A stretch of DNA of 64,000 nt from Apostichopus japonicus (taxonomy: Eukaryota; Echinodermata; Holothuroidea; Aspidochirotida; Stichopodidae), in assembly GCF_037975245.1 (NCBI RefSeq), contig NC_092566.1:5830001-5894000 (forward strand). Direction: 5' to 3'. Shown piece by piece: positions 60,048-64,000 of the stretch; within the stretch, counting starts at the first letter, position 1; the number at the start of each line of letters is the position of its first letter. Below the pieces are notes generated by a model. It was given only the letters and a program-made list of their open reading frames with translations. It ran no database searches and was not told the DNA's origin. A program made the translations under genes and the position numbers.

Positions 60048-62360
60048 TTAATGACTTTTTCATTTGACTTTGTCTTTTACCTATAATGTTTTTTGTTGTC
60101 AAACTCTCTTTATCATACCAAAGGTTTTGTTCATAGATAGCACTTGTGTTAAATTTGGCCCTGAAGTCTTCCTGTTTTTCTTCATTTTCTAACTAGTCAC
60201 CACCTATCATGTAATATTTCCAATAATCAATTGCACTTTAAACAAGTTGTAATATGAGTATTCAAAGACTACTAGGGATATATATAACACATAATCAAAA
60301 GCAAGTAGTATAAAATAGGATTTGCTGGTATCTCATTATTGTCAGTTTCAATGAAATTTGATTCACTCGAAGCAGGTGTATTATAAATCATTACACTTAA
60401 CAGCATGTAGAACTAATATTGCTTGTACGGAGGTAATAATGCATGGATTAGCAGCTAGCATGTTTTAATTGAATGTTAGCGACGTAAACAGGTCATTTTG
60501 TAAAGTTCAAATACCAGCTGTACTATAGTCCATGTGGATAATGGAACAACTGGTTATGGATTTATTTTCTAGATTCTAGAAAAAAATGCCCAAGGTCATT
60601 ATTCAAGAGACAAAGAGAAATTTTGTGGGCACTGTGTATGGTAGACAACAATGATAATAGCAGTATGTTATATATTATACTTGTAATACTGCTAATATTG
60701 TTAATCACTACCATAAACGGACTTGCAGTGCCCTAGGTATATGAATTTGGTGACATTTGAAACTAAGCTATGTCATATTGAAAGCTAACTGTAAAGTGCA
60801 ATGTCTAGTTTAAACAGGATAGAAACATGATGTAACATAATATATGTAGCCAGTGTTTTACGATCTGTATATGTCACACCATTGCACACAGTAGCAGATT
60901 ATCTCAATACAGTGCTGTTGACATGTGACACTTCATGTATTGACTTATACTAATCACATTCACTCCTCAGATATAAAAATGGAATATTCTTATTGAAGTA
61001 ACTGGACAACATGCTAAAACATAGTGCGCATAATGTCAGCATTTACCCACTCTTAACATGTCTGGACACATAATGTGCTTGACCAGTATAAACACTGATG
61101 ATTGTGATGTTATTACATAATAGATCTCTCATTGTTTATATCGATAGTTGCAGGGATGAGTCAATTGACTCATCGCTTGATGTTGTGAAAAGAAGAATGT
61201 AATGCAGTTACTTGTATTTTGTTAGTTGTAAATCTGCACACTAAACACAGAAGGCTTCATTAACACTAAAATACATTCAAGGATACTTGACAAAAGAAAG
61301 AGCAGTTTGGATTAAAATAAACTGTCCTATAATCACACTAAGTTTATCAGTACCGGCAGTAGGACTCTGTTGTTGAGTATTTAACATTGTTAGGGTAAAT
61401 CCCACCCAAACTTTGATGCAAAGTAACTACATGCTAGGCTGTAGGTCAGTTGTTAATAGTAAAAGTAGTTTAACCAAGGGCAATTACATTGTCACCATCA
61501 AGTTATAAAAGACGGCGCTTTTCCCCTTCGCATTACCCTCCATAATGTATCCTCCATAATTTACCTCCACAGAATAGGTGCAACTGGTGCATACTATACT
61601 TACAATATTGCTCAAAGTTTTCTCAAAATTCCCCCAAGTTATCCAAATAGAAATCAATTGATAATCTTTACCTTATAAGCTTTTCATTGAAGTTTCTTGA
61701 GAGTTCATTAATTACAAACTGTATAACTAATTTTAGGAAATGTAAATTGCAAAGTTTATTTGGTTATTAAGTGGACCGCAATATACATACAACCATTCCC
61801 ACCCCTTCTTTTCCCCTGGTTTCCCCTGGTTTCGCTTCTCTTAGCATGGCACACATCCTTACAGTACCTGCATTCCTAGTAATAGACTTTGTAAATCATC
61901 ACTTTCAGATACCTTGTATGTTTAATACACAGTGGTTCTTCCTGCTTGGAATATTGGACAAGATTAAGAAGCTGTGAAAGAAAATAATATAGTTGCAAGC
62001 TGTTGTGTTCATCTTATATAGTTTTGTATGCACAGTAGTTAGTAAATACTTACATAGCAAATTTTGAAAACATATTGTCAACCGATGAAGTTGTGTGAGA
62101 TGATTAAATGCTTGTTGGACTACCAAAACAATCCTTTAGATAATCTGAGGTACAGTAAAAGTCGTTATAGTGAAAGCATGCAGTGGTAACCTCTGATATA
62201 AATAATAATCTTGTATGCCATCAACTTAACTGCCTGAACAATGAACAAAACAGTACAGTTTGAAGTATGACCACAAAACTCGTCCTTAATTTCAAGCATT
62301 TACTTTGCTCCTCTCCTATCTATCTCCAATCTGCATATATGCACTTTCCTATCTACTTAA
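60048..62360. other. no gene; palindrome at 61155
   Basis: AT-rich. It contains the AP-1-like palindrome (listed separately), a 12-base direct duplication (TTTCCCCTGG twice, 61811-61832) and a pyrimidine-rich dispersed word at 62305-62356. Confidence 0.4.
61155..61174. promoter_or_regulatory. 20-bp palindrome of two inverted AP-1 sites
   Basis: GATGAGTCAATTGACTCATC is perfectly self-complementary. It consists of TGAGTCA and TGACTCA, both consensus AP-1 (Fos/Jun, bZIP) sites, overlapping through AATT. Regulatory use is inferred from the motif alone. Confidence 0.4.
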
Positions 62361-62583
62361 AGGTAGTCAGTATCGGCCCCAAATTATAGCAAGCTATAAT
62401 TGCTAGAAGTTTAACTGGAGTTCTTTACTCCCCAAACTGTTCTCAGAAAATTTTAAGGAACACACATGATGACTGAATGTCCCAGTGAGGAAAATTTCCT
62501 CGAAGGTTGTAATAAAAACAGTTCAAGAATTTTGACCATTTTTGATCATCTAGCATATTTGGGGCCAATACAGCATGTATCCT
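62361..62583. mobile_element. 223-bp TTAA-flanked MITE
   Basis: TTAA stands on both sides (62357-62360 and 62584-62587). Ends are AGGTAGTCAGTATCGGCCCC and, inverted, AGGATACATGCTGTATTGGC: imperfect inverted repeats that share CCTTTAA-type outer bases and GGCCCCAAAT further in. TTAA duplications suit piggyBac-like insertion, but a TA duplication as in family M1 also fits. Confidence 0.65.
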
Positions 62584-62587
62584 TTAA

Positions 62588-64000
62588 CTCTCAATCAATA
62601 GTTTTCTATATGTATAGGTGCTCTATATTTGTCCTTTTAAATTAGTCTTCGTGTCATTGGTAATCACCTTCAGTATGGAGTGGCTGTGGCATAGACACAT
62701 TTTGGTCAGGTCTTTTGTATACAAATGTTAGGTACAGCTGGCTATATCTGTACAAATCAAGGGTATATTTGATTTCTGTTGCATATCATAATACTGTGTA
62801 CATGCACTAACTGACTAATAAATATATATCCTCTTCTCCTAGCTGTCTTTACGTGCTATATATTTCTCTTAGTGCTGGTATGCTTACTACTGTAGAGCTA
62901 TCTGGATCCTACCGGTATGGTCTGTCAGCATACCTGTGTCACTTTACTGATTGACGGTTAACTATCTTTCTGAATTAACTTTCTTTTCTGATTGCTATAG
63001 TGATTACAAACAGTAGTCTCACTTCTGATCTTAAATTAAATATATTGTCAAATATAACCCTTAGAAGCAGTGCTTTGAAGTAGCGAAGCAGATATACGAT
63101 ATACAGTGACTATTAGGCCTACTGCCAATTCCATCGATAAAATGTGTCCCTCAATATTCTAGTGGAAGATCTTATGTTTTCGAAGAGTATAGGTCTAAGA
63201 CTTTATATTGCATATAATTTTGTGAATGTCAGTACGAATTCTTTCGACATAGTATATACCAAAAAATGATAATTCCACACAGAATCCATAGTAAGTACTG
63301 CTGCAGTACTGATTGGTTACAGCAGAGTAGTACTAAATAGGCAATTTTTTTTTCCATCTCATATGCCCAGAAGATGGATCTGGTTTTGATAGTTAATTGT
63401 CAGTATGCATAGTGATTGTATGTTTGTTTACTGAAGCCATCATGTAAATTACCCATTACAAATGACAAGCATAGTAATGTATTTATTTGGAGACTTGTAA
63501 TTCTTGTACCGAAACTCAAAGCCATTACATTTCTGAGAAAATGTTGTCATAACTTTACAAAAATGGAGTTGCATTTGTGTCCTTGGCAACAGTTATGAAC
63601 TGTTGTAAAGTAATAATAGTATATTGAATTTGTACAAAATATGTTATTTCTCGGTGAGGTAGCCTTATGTCTAGGAAGCAATAGCATTTGCCCCTGAAAT
63701 AGCTAGAAGTAGGGTTTTTGTATTGTGTGTTTCTAGTCAGTATTTTAGTGCTTTAAATCATGCTTAAGATTCAACAAATTTTCAAGAACTTCACATTGCA
63801 AAGAAAAATGGGATCCTAGGTAGGAAGAAACTGTGGAGAGCAAACGTGTTGAGGTGAAGGAAAAGTGCATGATGTGTGAATAGGGCAGCAATAGTCCTGG
63901 GTTTGAGAGGAGTTATTGAATTAGCTTGGTACCGTCCCCTCATGCTATACAAGGTGTTACCTGATGAGATGTTACTTACTGATATTCACTAGTAATTGGT
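62588..64000. other. no gene recognised
   Basis: AT-rich with no repeat family or exon I can support. Confidence 0.4.

Overview
The window is AT-rich animal DNA (roughly two thirds A+T). It has short splice-flanked open segments, many decayed transposable elements, satellites and dispersed repeats, and no operons or long intact ORFs. The repeat set suggests a marine deuterostome, probably an echinoderm and possibly a sea cucumber. It includes CR1/RTE-type LINE tails, a DIRS-type relic, tRNA-derived SINEs and tandem repeats carrying AGGTCAAAGGTCA. The species call is inference from repeat style, not proof.

The best-supported gene part is one minus-strand exon at 6819-7185. It holds a start codon and a nearly complete CARD (caspase-recruitment) domain, with a strong acceptor upstream and a strong donor downstream. 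It is probably the first coding exon of an apoptosis or innate-immunity gene. I could not securely find its other exons. Further splice-flanked segments at 1263-1376, 2894-3010, 4989-5070, 10859-10986, 27867-28127 and 46975-47047 are tentative. An 8-cysteine small ORF lies at 58685-58918.

Layout. 1-10 kb: CARD exon, candidate exons, and a 3.1-kb segment bounded by an 18-bp perfect inverted repeat. 10-15.7 kb: a 24-31-bp minisatellite with a higher-order duplication, a DR1-bearing repeat, and a four-copy 173-bp satellite flanked by two inverted copies of another repeat. 18-25 kb: a G-rich repeat, a MITE and a LINE tail. 31.7-32.3 kb: a second DR1 repeat. 34.8-37.2 kb: a satellite of about 20 units of 119 bp. 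41.9-42.85 kb: a non-repetitive, GC-richer block that may be a regulatory element. 44-45.4 kb: a LINE tail split by a 1.07-kb insertion with a 10-bp target-site duplication. 47.3-49.5 kb: SINE fragments and a DIRS-like reverse-transcriptase relic. 51-58 kb: a hAT MITE with 8-bp duplications, a LINE tail with a CTAAA tail, two more copies of the 23-kb MITE, a third DR1 repeat and a SINE. 58.7-64 kb: the cysteine-rich ORF, a minus-strand SINE, a 20-bp palindrome made of two AP-1 sites, and a small TTAA-flanked MITE.

Most remaining sequence looks like intron or intergenic DNA with no recognisable gene. I found no rRNA, functional tRNA or CRISPR array. Boundaries and families were judged by eye; no search or computation was run.
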